Below, piece after piece: positions 43,611-52,586 of a stretch of 64,000 nucleotides of DNA. Both the position numbers and the translations under genes were made by a program. Under the pieces are notes generated by a model. It worked only from the letters and a program-made list of their open reading frames with translations, did no database searches and was not told the DNA's origin. How positions within the stretch are numbered: the first letter of the stretch is position 1; each line of letters begins with the position of its first letter. Origin of the DNA: Janthinobacterium violaceinigrum. Lineage in GTDB: Bacteria > Pseudomonadota > Gammaproteobacteria > Burkholderiales > Burkholderiaceae_D. The stretch is from the NCBI RefSeq assembly GCF_009208555.1, contig NZ_WFLI01000005.1, positions 1 through 64,000 on the forward strand, given 5' to 3'.

Positions 43611-43982
43611 TTATCGGCTGACCGGCACGAACACTTCCCATTTCTTTTGTGTCGTGGGCTTTACGGTCCTGGCGCAACTCACGGCAACATTGGGTCCAGA
43701 CAGGCCGTAGCTCTTTGCAACCCATGTGACGCGCAAAGGCGCCGCGCATGTGCTGACCAGAATCTTCCGGTTTGGCTCCATGACGTGCCACTTTGTGCCA
43801 TCTTTTAGATTTTCCGCTGCAATGAACTTGACGGCAGCATCCCTTATCTCAAACAAGCCTTGTATGTCGCCGCGTGTCCGATCCTCGTTCAGCGTGGACG
43901 CGCGTGCCGGCGAGATGCCGGCAACGAGAAAGGCAATCAGGGTGGCGCACACGCGTGTATTCAATGGTGATGGTAGCAACAT
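43611..43982 (-). CDS. Secreted hypothetical protein
   Basis: 123 residues with an N-terminal signal peptide (RVCATLIAFLVAGISPARAS). The mature part has two Cys (about 80 and 103), possibly a disulphide, and is beta-rich (NRKILVSTCAAPLRVTWVAK; NVAVSCARTV). No family recognised. Periplasmic or extracellular. Confidence 0.6.
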   Translation of the reverse strand: MLLPSPLNTRVCATLIAFLVAGISPARASTLNEDRTRGDIQGLFEIRDAAVKFIAAENLKDGTKWHVMEPNRKILVSTCAAPLRVTWVAKSYGLSGPNVAVSCARTVKPTTQKKWEVFVPVSR

Positions 43983-44077
43983 ATTGACAAGCCTTGCCGG
44001 CTCTGTTTGATATTGGATAGAAATAGGGGAGCATCGCCAGGCATTGCGCGCTGGCGAGTTTTTTCAGCTTGACGCAG

Positions 44078-44824
44078 TCAGACTTCTTCACTCCGTCGAT
44101 ATGTGAATTGTTGACTGCTGATGCCTTGGGTGACAAAGTCCGCATCCGGCGGTATCGTTTCCCAGAAAAATTTCCATTTGAAGATGGGGATTTTATTGAA
44201 TTTTCGCGAACGGAATATCCATCTGTTTTTCGTGAAATCGCTGTAGCGGTCGCCTTTGAACTGCTTGTGTACAGTTGTGAAAGGAAGCAGGTTTTCCGCG
44301 ATATCGGGGAAAGCCAGGCTAGGGTTGTCGTCCTTGAATTTCTCGAAGATGCCGAATTGATCCCGGCAGATGACTTGAATGGCCGTCTCGGGAAACCGAT
44401 AGCGCGGAGACCATAAGACGTTCCAGCCTGATTCTATTTCATTGATGAAATTTACCAGGCGCGGCGACATGATATAGGCATCCGATTCGATGTGGATGAT
44501 CTTGTCGACGCCTAATTCATTTGCCACATTGATGGAATGGAGAAAGCTCCGCCACCAGCCGGGGTAATCAGCCCCGCTTTGCCGTCCCAGATTGTTATCG
44601 AAGCGAATGATGAGATTTTTGTCGCCATTGGAAGCCAGCGCATCTTTATTGGAAACCGTCTTGATGATTTCGGCAGGCGGAAGAAATGGCGAAGCATCGT
44701 CAATCATTATTTTTTTGACGGCATCGATTGGAATGTTTTCGTAATAGTCGAGCCACCTTTGATACCGGCTTTCCCATGACGGCGCATCTTTTATAAAACT
44801 GGTGCAGAATATAATGGCTTTCAT
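44078..44824 (-). CDS. Glycosyltransferase-like hypothetical protein
   Basis: 248 residues. The N-terminal MKAIIFCTSFIKDAPSWESR with KKIMIDDASPFLPP, then LGVDKIIHIESDAYIMSPRL with a DxD-like ESDAY, resembles GT-A-fold glycosyltransferases. Aromatic and Arg-rich C-terminus (KNRWIFRSRKFNKIPIFKWK). No sugar-pathway gene is adjacent. AT-richer than neighbours, so possibly acquired. Confidence 0.6.
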   Translation of the reverse strand: MKAIIFCTSFIKDAPSWESRYQRWLDYYENIPIDAVKKIMIDDASPFLPPAEIIKTVSNKDALASNGDKNLIIRFDNNLGRQSGADYPGWWRSFLHSINVANELGVDKIIHIESDAYIMSPRLVNFINEIESGWNVLWSPRYRFPETAIQVICRDQFGIFEKFKDDNPSLAFPDIAENLLPFTTVHKQFKGDRYSDFTKNRWIFRSRKFNKIPIFKWKFFWETIPPDADFVTQGISSQQFTYRRSEEV

Positions 44825-45177
44825 TGCTTAAGCACATTCCTTGTAGCTGAAAAAATCCGGGTTATTCATGGTTTACTGATTGAAATTTGCATATATTTTA
44901 ACAGGTCGGAGGCGCTTGAATCAGCGTCCGGGCATGCCGGCGATGGGGCGGCAGCCACCCGGCGGCATCATGGTTTCTGGTGCGCGCTGCTGGCGCCGTC
45001 ACGCCAGGCATCGACAGATCCCGCTGCCTCCGCCCGCTTCTGTCGTATCGTCCACAGGCCTGGATGATCGCTGGTTATACTCTGGCATACAAGAGGTTTT
45101 TTCCCGGGCCGGCAAGCCGCCCAGCCCGGATCAAGCACTGAACGCGCCATGCGCGGTTTCCTTACACCCATGAACCC
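44825..45177. other. 353-base intergenic region, no clear feature
   Basis: A small frame at 44880-45173 is Arg/Pro-rich and looks non-coding. The AT-rich part at 44879-44905 could be a promoter for the leftward gene. I see nothing else. Confidence 0.4.
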
Positions 45178-45585
45178 ATGAAAAACACCACTGTCGAATA
45201 CCGTCATAACTTTCCTCTGGATCCGCTCGATGTTGTCCGCGTCTTCGATCAATCCGGCATCAAGCGGCCGACCGCCAATCTTCCGAGAATTGCGCGCATG
45301 TTTGCCGCGCCTTGCCTCTTGCTGTCGGCATGGGTGGATGGCCAGCTTGTGGGGCTGGCCCGCTCGCTGACCGACCATGCATATTGCTGCTATCTCTCGG
45401 ACCTGGCCGTCGACAAGCAATATCAGGGCCTGGGTATCGGCAAAGAGCTGGTCAGGCGCACCCAGGCAGTCATCGGCGACGAAGTGTCCCTGATACTGCT
45501 TTCCGCTCCCGATGCCATGTCCTATTATCCGACGCTGGGTTTTGAGCCGGCGGGCAACGCCTACGTCGTGCGCCGCCAGCATTGA
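45178..45585 (+). CDS. GNAT family N-acetyltransferase
   Basis: 135 residues. The acetyl-CoA binding motif A is LSDLAVDKQYQGLGIGKELV (Q-x-x-G-x-G), preceded by the strand WVDGQLVGLARSLTD and followed by YPTLGFEPAGNAYVV. Substrate unknown. Single domain of usual length. Confidence 0.93.
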   Translation: MKNTTVEYRHNFPLDPLDVVRVFDQSGIKRPTANLPRIARMFAAPCLLLSAWVDGQLVGLARSLTDHAYCCYLSDLAVDKQYQGLGIGKELVRRTQAVIGDEVSLILLSAPDAMSYYPTLGFEPAGNAYVVRRQH

Positions 45586-45733
45586 GGAGGATGCCTCGAT
45601 GCAAGAGGGCGCGAGAAGGTGGAGACATGCCGCTCGCCCCTGCATGCGATCTTACCCTTGAGCGCGGACGCGCTCGCGTCAAACCCGCCATCCTCACCGC
45701 ATCAGCCATGCTGACCAGGAGTTCCTGCGCCTT

Positions 45734-46180
45734 ATGAAACCCGTCTACACCCTCGCCGAAGCCCTGGCACAGGACCCCGGCCGCATTGCCAAGACCCAAG
45801 CCCTCACCCTCGACAGCGCCAGGCCCCACATGGGCTTGAAAGGCCGCCACGGCCTGTTCGCCTCCGACGCCTGGTGGGAAAGCATCACAGCGGGACGCAT
45901 CCAGACGCAAACGTTGACGGGCATCATAGAACGCATATATTTCGCGGGCCAGGACAGCCGCCGCGGCGATCAAGTCAACAGCGTCACCCTGCGCCTGGCC
46001 GATGGCTCGACCGTCGATGAGGGCATCTACGCGCACCGCAAGCAGGATATCAAGCTGTTCGTGCCTGGCGCCATGGTGACGATGGTGTATGCGCTGGACG
46101 AACTGAAGGCACAGCCGGCCGCCGACGGCAGTGTCGATGTGGCGCGCATCGTGCTGCAAGCGTTTGTTTCTACTGGATAA
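45734..46180 (+). CDS. Hypothetical protein (148 residues)
   Basis: Not recognised. No signal peptide or membrane segment. The N-terminal half has RPHMGLKGRHGLFASDAWWE and the rest is a beta-rich domain with GIIERIYFAGQDSRRGDQVN and YAHRKQDIKLFVPGAMVTMV. Codon use matches the host. Confidence 0.7.
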   Translation: MKPVYTLAEALAQDPGRIAKTQALTLDSARPHMGLKGRHGLFASDAWWESITAGRIQTQTLTGIIERIYFAGQDSRRGDQVNSVTLRLADGSTVDEGIYAHRKQDIKLFVPGAMVTMVYALDELKAQPAADGSVDVARIVLQAFVSTG

Positions 46181-46262
46181 TGCCGCTACATGATGGCAGC
46201 GGAGTATGGCGGCCCTGGGCATGCGCACCACACTGGTTTAATCATGGCTATTCAAGGAAATC

Positions 46263-46562
46263 ATGCGATTAATTTTACTGTCTATTTTGTTTTTTTCCTC
46301 TCCTGTGTTTTCAAAGGAGGTCCTCCCGCCAGATATAAAAAGATTCATTTCTCATGCGCAGGCATGCGAGCATTTGGCCGGGGAGTTCGATGGAGAGCTG
46401 CCTGAGCGGCAGCGGGACGATATTGTGAAAAATATTGATAAATACTGCAAGGCGGCGAAAACTGAACTGAGGATACTCGGGATGAAATACAAGGGTAACG
46501 CGCGGATGATGGAAGTGATTCAGAATAATGCCAATGATGCAGTGAACAGCTACCAGGGTTAA
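46263..46562 (+). CDS. Small secreted hypothetical protein
   Basis: 99 residues with a signal peptide (MRLILLSILFFSSPVFSKEV). The mature part has two Cys (QACEHLAGEFDGELPER; DKYCKAAKTELRIL) at a spacing that resembles small periplasmic proteins of unknown function seen beside lysozyme-inhibitor-like genes. Family not established. Confidence 0.65.
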   Translation: MRLILLSILFFSSPVFSKEVLPPDIKRFISHAQACEHLAGEFDGELPERQRDDIVKNIDKYCKAAKTELRILGMKYKGNARMMEVIQNNANDAVNSYQG

Positions 46563-46764
46563 ATTTCAGCAGCCTGCACGACGGGCCAACCATGTGGAAG
46601 ATGTCCCGGGTCTCCGCAGAATAGGGTACGACGTTTTGTCCTCACTCCAGCCATCTGCGCAGAATTGATCCCGGACAAGTTCTCCGCCGAAATTCGTTTG
46701 ACCGCCTGCCGCGCCAGGTCTACAGTCGTTGGCGAGACTTCAACCGGCTCCATTGCCCAAGCCC

Positions 46765-46962
46765 ATGGCCAAACCGTTTCCCTTGAACCCCAGGAATCCC
46801 GAGCGCATCTGCTGGGGCTGCGACAAGTATTGTCCGCCGGACGCCATGCGTTGCGGTAATGGTTCCGAGCGCACGCAGCATCCGATCGAGCTGTTTGGCG
46901 AAGGCTGGAATGACTGGGGGCTGGCGGCGGCCGACAAGCAAGAGGATGAAAGCCAGCCTTGA
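46765..46962 (+). CDS. DUF3079 domain-containing protein
   Basis: 65 residues from ATG 46765 (MAKPFPLNPRNPERICWGCD). DUF3079 is recognised by ERICWGCDKYCPPDAMRCGN and GSERTQHPIELFGEGW. Four Cys suggest zinc binding. Function unknown. A longer frame from 46729 adds residues not found in the family. Confidence 0.92.
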   Translation: MAKPFPLNPRNPERICWGCDKYCPPDAMRCGNGSERTQHPIELFGEGWNDWGLAAADKQEDESQP

Positions 46963-46992
46963 CGGCGACTGCCGCCGGACGGTTCAGCGAGC

Positions 46993-47031
46993 CGCTACAA
47001 TCACCCGCTGCAATCACCCGCTACAATCACC
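46993..47031 (+). repeat. Three 13-bp tandem repeats upstream of the YbaK-like gene
   Basis: CGCTACAATCACC repeated three times (the second has TGCAAT). Each holds a TACAAT-like -10 hexamer, so the array may be a set of promoter elements. It ends 30 bases before the next start. Confidence 0.6.
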
Positions 47032-47060
47032 GTATCGCACACGCGTCTCAGGCATCAGCA

Positions 47061-47555
47061 ATGCACCACACCCTGTCCCGCTGGCTGGCCAGCAATGCCG
47101 GCGACTGCCCGCTCGTCGAGCACCGGGCCGTGCACACGATCGCCGAAGCGCTCATGCATGTGCCGGCCATGCCCGGCCTGATGGTAAAAAACCTGTTCGT
47201 GCGCGACGAGAAGGGCCGCCGGCATTGGCTTGTCATCGTGCCTTGCGACAAGCGCATCGACCTGGCCGCGCTGGGGCGCTTGCTGCCGGCAAACAAGCTG
47301 AGCATGGCCTTGCCGGAACGCCTGCTGCGGCACCTGGGCATCGCGCCCGGTTCCGTCAGCCTGTTTGCCTTGCTGCACGACAGCACGCAGGCGGTGGAAC
47401 TGGTGCTGGACCAGGCCGTGTGGGAAGCCGAATCTGTGCAAGCCCATCCGCTGCGCAACACGGCTACCGTGGCGCTGTCGCATGGGGCCATGGTACGTTT
47501 CCTCGCACACACGGGGCATGTGCCCCGCATCCTGCCCATCCCCGCTGCCAATTAA
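47061..47555 (+). CDS. YbaK/prolyl-tRNA deacylase (ProXp) family protein
   Basis: 164 residues from ATG 47061. It hydrolyses mischarged tRNA (Ala-tRNA-Pro or related) in trans. The prolyl-tRNA-synthetase-associated fold is seen in VEHRAVHTIAEALMHVPAMP, GLMVKNLFVRDEKGRRHWLV, VPCDKRIDLAALGRLLPANK and RNTATVALSHGAMVRFLAHT. The YbaK Lys is in MVKNLFVRD. Cytosolic. Confidence 0.92.
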   Translation: MHHTLSRWLASNAGDCPLVEHRAVHTIAEALMHVPAMPGLMVKNLFVRDEKGRRHWLVIVPCDKRIDLAALGRLLPANKLSMALPERLLRHLGIAPGSVSLFALLHDSTQAVELVLDQAVWEAESVQAHPLRNTATVALSHGAMVRFLAHTGHVPRILPIPAAN

Positions 47556-47567
47556 GCGACGGCCATG

Positions 47568-48803
47568 TCAATGCCCGGCCACGGGCGCGCCGCCGCTGCG
47601 CCGTCCCGGGCGGAAGCCATGTTTGCGGGCCGACCAGGCAATGGCAAAGGCCAGCACCAGCAAGCTCGCCATGGCCCAGGGGAAGGCGCCCGCGCCCCAG
47701 GCTTCCAGCAGGGCGCCGCCCGCCACGCCTGCCGCCGCGATGGCCCCGTTCCACGCCACCACATTCATCGACAAGGCCACGTCGGCGCCGTTGCCGGCCG
47801 TATCGGCCAGCGCCGTCTGCAAGAGCGTTGCCGCGCCGCCAAAGCTCAGGCCCCAGACGGCCATGCCCACGTAGATGACGGCAGGCAAGTGCGACGCGAC
47901 ACCCAGCACGAGGGCCGTCGCGGCAAACACGGCCAGGCTGGCCAGCACGGTGGCGCGCAGGTGGCGCTCGACCAGCTTGCCCGTGATCCAGATGCCGGCC
48001 ATGGCGGCGGCGCCGAAGACAAGCAAGACCAGGTCGATTCTGCCCGTCAAGCCGGCAGGGGCGACAAACGGCGCGATGTAGGTGTAGAGGATATTGTGTG
48101 CCAGCATCCAGGCAATGACGACGGCCAGCACGGGGCGCACGCCCGGCGTCGTGAACACGCGGCGCAGGGGCAGGCGCTCATGGACGGACTGGCCCGGGTA
48201 GTCCGGCACCTTGGCCAGCACCCAGGCGATCAGGATCAATGTCAGGGCGGAAATGATCCAGAACGCGGCGCGCCAGCCGACTAGGGAGCCGAGCAGGGTA
48301 CCCAGCGGCACGCCCAGGGACAGGGCGACGGGCGCGCCCACCATGGCCAGCGCCAGGGCGCGGCCTTGCTGGTGGGGCGCCACCATGCGCCGCGCATAGC
48401 CGGCCAGCAAGCTCCACGCCAGCCCGGCCGCCATGCCCGCAAAGAAGCGGGCCGCCAGTGTCAGCCAGTAGTGGGACGACAACGCAGTGACGGTATTGAA
48501 CACGAGAAAGCCGATGATGGTCAGCAGCAGCACGTTGCGGCGGCGCCAGCCGCGCGTGGCGATGGTGAGTGGAATGGCGGCCAGCAGGGAGCCCAGCGCA
48601 TAGGCCGTGACCATTTGCCCTGCCAGCGCGGCGCTGATGTCCAGGCCCGCGCTGATCTGCGGCAGCAAGCCGGCGGGCAAGGTTTCCGTGACGATGCAGA
48701 TAAAACCCGTCATGGCCAGGGCCAGCAAGCCGGCGACGGGGAGGCGGTCGGCCAGCGCAGCGCTGGTTCCGGTAGTGATAGTGGCGTGATTCACGGCAAA
48801 CAT
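47568..48803 (-). CDS. MFS efflux transporter (drug:H+ antiporter-1 type)
   Basis: 411 residues from ATG 48803 (MFAVNHATITTG). Twelve membrane helices. Visible family motifs are TETLPAGLLPQISAGLDISA, the A motif GRALALAMVGAPVALSLGVP region and GWRAAFWIISALTLILIAWV. It resembles sugar-efflux or arabinose-polymer exporters (YdhP/AraJ group). Divergent from a TetR regulator with 145 bases between, so likely repressed by it. Confidence 0.92.
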   Translation of the reverse strand: MFAVNHATITTGTSAALADRLPVAGLLALAMTGFICIVTETLPAGLLPQISAGLDISAALAGQMVTAYALGSLLAAIPLTIATRGWRRRNVLLLTIIGFLVFNTVTALSSHYWLTLAARFFAGMAAGLAWSLLAGYARRMVAPHQQGRALALAMVGAPVALSLGVPLGTLLGSLVGWRAAFWIISALTLILIAWVLAKVPDYPGQSVHERLPLRRVFTTPGVRPVLAVVIAWMLAHNILYTYIAPFVAPAGLTGRIDLVLLVFGAAAMAGIWITGKLVERHLRATVLASLAVFAATALVLGVASHLPAVIYVGMAVWGLSFGGAATLLQTALADTAGNGADVALSMNVVAWNGAIAAAGVAGGALLEAWGAGAFPWAMASLLVLAFAIAWSARKHGFRPGRRSGGAPVAGH

Positions 48804-48855
48804 CCTTGTCAAATGATCGGGCGCAGGAGTGCCCCGACCGTCGTTGCGGTACATA

Positions 48856-48916
48856 TGTATCGATCGGTATAAATATAGGCGAGCGCGCACCGCATTGTCA
48901 ATGACTTCTGTATCGA
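48856..48916. promoter_or_regulatory. Candidate TetR-type operators between MFS and regulator genes
   Basis: TGTATCGA occurs at 48856-48863 (extended to the near-palindrome TGTATCGATCGGTA) and at 48909-48916, 53 bases apart, within the divergent intergenic region. Typical placement for a local repressor. Confidence 0.4.
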
Positions 48917-48948
48917 GTAGTATGTAAGTAGATGAAAAGGAGGGATGG

Positions 48949-49566
48949 ATGGCGCAAATGGGACGGCCGCGTACGTTCGACCGGCAGGCTGCGGTCGAGC
49001 AGGCCATGTTTTTATTCTGGCAGCAAGGGTATGAATCGACGTCCTTGAGCCAGCTCAAGGCGAGCCTGGGCGGCGGCATTTCCGCGCCCAGCTTTTATGC
49101 GGCGTTCGGCTCGAAGGAAGCGCTGTTCCGCGAGGCGGCGCAATGCTATCTGGACACGTATGCGCGCGTGACGGAATGCCTGTGGGATGATGGCCTGGCA
49201 CCGCGCGCAGCCATCGAACTGGCCTTGCGGCAGTCGGCCAGCATGCAGTCCGATGCGGGCCATCCGCCCGGTTGCATGGTGGCGCTCGGCTGCATGAGCG
49301 CGCCGACGGCCGAGCATGCGGCCGTGGCCGCGCCCCTTACGGCTTCGCGCGCGCGCACGCGCGCCGGCTTCGTGCGCTGCGTGGAGCGGGGCATGGCCGG
49401 CGGCGAATTGCCCGCCGCGACCGATGCGGCGGCGCTGGCGGCCGTCTTCGACAGCTTTCTGTCGGGCGTGTCCATCCAGGCGCGCGATGGCGTGGGCTAT
49501 GCCGTGCTGGACGGCGCCATTACGCAGATTCTGCGCGTGTGGGATGCCAGCCGCGTGCCGGGCTAG
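48949..49566 (+). CDS. TetR/AcrR-family regulator
   Basis: 205 residues. The HTH is RTFDRQAAVEQAMFLFWQQG, YESTSLSQLKASLGGG and SAPSFYAAFGSKEALFREAA. The C-terminal ligand domain (TetR_C type) has HPPGCMVALGCMSAPTAEHA. AAGGAGG lies 6-8 bases before the start. Divergent from the MFS gene, its probable target. Confidence 0.93.
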   Translation: MAQMGRPRTFDRQAAVEQAMFLFWQQGYESTSLSQLKASLGGGISAPSFYAAFGSKEALFREAAQCYLDTYARVTECLWDDGLAPRAAIELALRQSASMQSDAGHPPGCMVALGCMSAPTAEHAAVAAPLTASRARTRAGFVRCVERGMAGGELPAATDAAALAAVFDSFLSGVSIQARDGVGYAVLDGAITQILRVWDASRVPG

Positions 49567-49569
49567 GCG

Positions 49570-50040
49570 CTAGGCCGTATAGCGAAATTCCAGCACGTCG
49601 TCGCCGTATTTGTCCCTCTCTCCCGTCGAGGTCCAGCCCAGGTAGCGGTAAAAGCCGTACGAGCGCGAAGCGGGGTCGTCGGAGCAGCCGAGGAACAGCC
49701 GCTGGTGGCCGCGCGCGCGCAAGTCCGTCATGACCCGTTCCAGCATGGTCTTGCCGATGCCCCGGCCTTCGAATTCCGGCAGCAGGGCCAGGACGACGAT
49801 TTCGCCCGTGTCGCGCGCGCCAAAGCAATAGCCGACCAGCTGGCCGTCGTGATGGCAGACGTGGCCAGGCAGGTTGCCCGAGCGCATCATGTCGGCCCAG
49901 GATGCGGCCGTGATGCCCACTTCCGCCAGGCGTTCCGCGGATACGGCGTTTTGCCGCGTCTTGCCGCGCAAGTCGATGAAGGCGGCCGTATCGTCCGCAT
50001 TGGCGGCATGGAAGGTGATGGAGGCTGGATGTGTCGTCAT
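49570..50040 (-). CDS. GNAT family N-acetyltransferase
   Basis: 156 residues. Motif A is VLALLPEFEGRGIGKTMLER (R-G-x-G-x-G/K region), preceded by GQLVGYCFGARDTGEI and followed by DDPASRSYGFYRYLGWTSTG. Substrate unknown. Convergent with TetR, whose stop lies only 4 bases away. Confidence 0.93.
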   Translation of the reverse strand: MTTHPASITFHAANADDTAAFIDLRGKTRQNAVSAERLAEVGITAASWADMMRSGNLPGHVCHHDGQLVGYCFGARDTGEIVVLALLPEFEGRGIGKTMLERVMTDLRARGHQRLFLGCSDDPASRSYGFYRYLGWTSTGERDKYGDDVLEFRYTA

Positions 50041-50091
50041 GTAATTACTCGCTGGTGTCGTGTCTGTGGCGGGTATGGGGCCGGATAAACC

Positions 50092-50757
50092 TCATTCCCA
50101 GGATTTGCGCATGGTTTGCGCATGGCGCTGCCAGTCAAAGACTTTGGTATTTTCGATTGCCTGCTGGCCGGGATTGCCGCTATCGATGATTTCATCCTTG
50201 ACGATGATCAATTCGTTCTTGTCATTCAATCCGTATTCCCTGTAACGCTCGCAATCCTGTGCGCGCCGGGCGATGGCGATTAATGTATTGGCCCGCCACG
50301 CATAGCTGTCTTTATAAAAGCATTGCGCCGCGCAGCCGCAATTGGGGATGCCCCCTTCGATTCTTTGATCGGCGATGTCGATGTCCAGATTCGGAATTGC
50401 CGATAATGTTTGATTGAAACTGTATTTTTTCGCTGGCGCATCCCATAACCACACATCGGAACAGCGTATGCGTCCCTGGCTATCCGTATAGCCGGTTACC
50501 CACAGGTCGGCATGGCCGTCGAAATTCATGTCCAGCAGCAGGGCGTGCAAATTACCCGTGCCGCTGCTGCTGCAACTGCCCTTGATCCACTGGCTGCCGA
50601 TTTTCAGCCGGTACGTCTGTTTTTCATCGTGATTCGCATAGCGGATATCGGCTGCCTGCCGCACTTTGCCTGTCGCGGCTTTATCCAGGTGCAAGGTGCC
50701 GCAATAAGCCGAAGTGGAAATCAGGGATAAAAGCAGAGCAATCAGTTTCATGGACAT
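50092..50757 (-). CDS. Secreted XAC2610-like hypothetical protein
   Basis: 221 residues with a signal peptide (KLIALLLSLISTSAYCGTLH). The mature part has LDMNFDGHADLWVTGYTDSQ, the Asp/Gly-rich calcium loop of FG-GAP-like repeats, and a Cys-rich segment (PNCGCAAQCFYKDSYAWRAN). It resembles XAC2610-related periplasmic proteins. Function unknown. Confidence 0.75.
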   Translation of the reverse strand: MSMKLIALLLSLISTSAYCGTLHLDKAATGKVRQAADIRYANHDEKQTYRLKIGSQWIKGSCSSSGTGNLHALLLDMNFDGHADLWVTGYTDSQGRIRCSDVWLWDAPAKKYSFNQTLSAIPNLDIDIADQRIEGGIPNCGCAAQCFYKDSYAWRANTLIAIARRAQDCERYREYGLNDKNELIIVKDEIIDSGNPGQQAIENTKVFDWQRHAQTMRKSWE

Positions 50758-50916
50758 ATTCTTGGGCTGGCACGGGGGAACAATGCGCGGATTGCACCGA
50801 GCGGAGAATGATCATAACGCATGATTTGGGCTATGCGCCACACCATTTCCTATCGTGCATTCGCGCGTAACAGGGCTGTGTACAATGCGAAAAAAATCCC
50901 CGAACAAGGAATCTTC

Positions 50917-51573
50917 ATGACGGTTTCCAGCGCATCTTTTAATGAAGCGGGCATTCTCGCTTATAACGACGGCAATTACGCCGAGGCATACAAGCAATTC
51001 GACGCGGCCGCCCGCACGGGCGATCCCGCCGGCCAGCATTTATTGGCCAGCCTGTATTACCAGGGCCATGGCGTGGCGCAGGACTTGCCGAAGGCCGTGG
51101 AATTATTCACGGCTGCCGCGCAGGCCGGCTTTCCGCCGTCGCTGGCCAATCTGGCCCTGATGTATGCGAGCGGCGATGGCGTCGTGCAAGACATGGCGCA
51201 GTCGCTGGCCTACGGGCGCGAGGCGGCCGAGGCGGGCGACGGCCAGTCGCAATTCAACCTGGCCCAGGCCTACCGCAAGGGGATTGATGTACCGCAAGAC
51301 TATGCCGAGGCGGCGTTCTGGTACAAGCAGGCGGCCGAGGCCGGTTCCCTGTCGGCGCAGAACGAGTACGGCTTGCTGTACGCGCAAGGGCAGGGCGTGG
51401 AACTCGATTACGTGCAGGCGTACGCGTGGATCGCCATGCCGGCCGAGGCGGGCAGCGCGCAATCGGTCAAGAACCGCGACCAGTTGCTGGAAATCCTCAC
51501 GCCGTCACAGCAGCAGGCAGCGCGCGCGCTGGCCGCCGAGTATGCGGCGCAGTACGGCGTCAATCCCCACTGA
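50917..51573 (+). CDS. Sel1-repeat (tetratricopeptide-like) protein
   Basis: 218 residues from ATG 50917 (MTVSSASFNEAGILAYNDGN), with ACAAGGA upstream. Four to five Sel1 repeats are visible: AGQHLLASLYYQGHGVAQDL, SLANLALMYASGDGVVQDMA, SQFNLAQAYRKGIDVPQDYA and AQNEYGLLYAQGQGVELDYV. There is no signal peptide, so it is a cytosolic scaffold or signalling protein. Overlaps the convergent RNase Z gene by 14 bases. Confidence 0.9.
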   Translation: MTVSSASFNEAGILAYNDGNYAEAYKQFDAAARTGDPAGQHLLASLYYQGHGVAQDLPKAVELFTAAAQAGFPPSLANLALMYASGDGVVQDMAQSLAYGREAAEAGDGQSQFNLAQAYRKGIDVPQDYAEAAFWYKQAAEAGSLSAQNEYGLLYAQGQGVELDYVQAYAWIAMPAEAGSAQSVKNRDQLLEILTPSQQQAARALAAEYAAQYGVNPH

Positions 51574-52540
51574 GCGAGGATTTCGCGGGCAGCCTGGTCA
51601 GCACGCCTGCCGCATCGAGTTCATAGCTGTCGAAATCGCGCGCGAGAAACAGTTCGCCCGAGTAATGCCGCCGTGCTTCCTCTTCCAGCTCGGCCATGCC
51701 GTCCGCATTGTGATAGCGGGCGCTGAAGTGGGTGAGGATCAGGTTCGGCAAGCGCACCGCTGCGGCAAACTGCGCCACGCGCTGCACGGAACTGTGCGTG
51801 GGACCGGGTCCCACCTTTTGCAGCATGGCTTCCGTGTACGTGGCTTCGTGCACGAGCAGCTGCGCGTCCGCGCAAGCGTCGGCCAGCAAGGCGGGCGTGT
51901 CGTTGTCGCCGCCGATCACCACCGTGGCGCGCTGCGTTTCCGTCTGGCGGAACGCGGCGGCGCTCAATACGCTGCCATCGTCGCGCAGCGCATCCTGGCC
52001 CGCCTGCAAGGCGCCCCAGGCGGGACCGGGCGGCACGCCCGCCGCCTGCAGGGCTGCCTTGTCCAGCTTCCACCGGCTTGTTTCCAGCGTAAAACGATAC
52101 GCGACGCTCGGTGCGCGGTGCGACAGCGCGTGGCGCGAGACGGTCAACCCCGCTTCCTCGTGCACCACCGGCGCGCTGTCCACGTCGATGTGGATCAGCG
52201 GATACGTCAAAAACAGTTCCGTGTGCAGCAAAGTGGCGTCGATCCACGCCTTGATGGCGGCCGGGGCGATCAGCAGCAGGGGCTTCTTGCGCCCCGTCAT
52301 GGAGGCGCTGGCCAGCAGGCCCGGCAGCCCGTAGCTGTGGTCGCCATGCACGTGGGTGATGCAGATGCCCACCAGGTCGTGTACGGACAGGGGCAGGCGC
52401 TGCAGCCGGTGCTGCGTCGCTTCGCCGCAATCGATCATCCACCAGTCGCGGTTGTGCATCGTTTGCAAGGCCAGCGACGTGACGTTGCGGTAGCGCGTGG
52501 GCACGCCGGAAGACGTGCCGAGAAAAGTCAGTTTGAACAT
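51560..52540 (-). CDS. rnz: Ribonuclease Z
   Basis: 326 residues from ATG 52540 (MFKLTFLGTSSGVPTRYRNV), the conserved RNase Z start; an in-frame ATG 18 bases earlier is less likely. It processes tRNA 3' ends. The zinc site THVHGDHSYGLPGLL, the later SRHALSHRAPSVAYRF, GDNDTP and LILTHFSARY segments are intact. Metallo-beta-lactamase fold of usual length. Confidence 0.93.
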   Translation of the reverse strand: MFKLTFLGTSSGVPTRYRNVTSLALQTMHNRDWWMIDCGEATQHRLQRLPLSVHDLVGICITHVHGDHSYGLPGLLASASMTGRKKPLLLIAPAAIKAWIDATLLHTELFLTYPLIHIDVDSAPVVHEEAGLTVSRHALSHRAPSVAYRFTLETSRWKLDKAALQAAGVPPGPAWGALQAGQDALRDDGSVLSAAAFRQTETQRATVVIGGDNDTPALLADACADAQLLVHEATYTEAMLQKVGPGPTHSSVQRVAQFAAAVRLPNLILTHFSARYHNADGMAELEEEARRHYSGELFLARDFDSYELDAAGVLTRLPAKSSLSGD

Positions 52541-52586
52541 GCGCGCATTATGCGGCAAGCCACGGTTGTTGCCAACGCGCCAGTCT

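Noticed and set aside
44880-45173. A 97-codon rightward frame before the GNAT gene
   Set aside because: Arg/Pro-rich composition and no ribosome site suggest that it is not coding.
46993-47031. Tandem repeats as a CRISPR array
   Set aside because: The 13-bp units have no spacers and no cas genes are present anywhere in the window.
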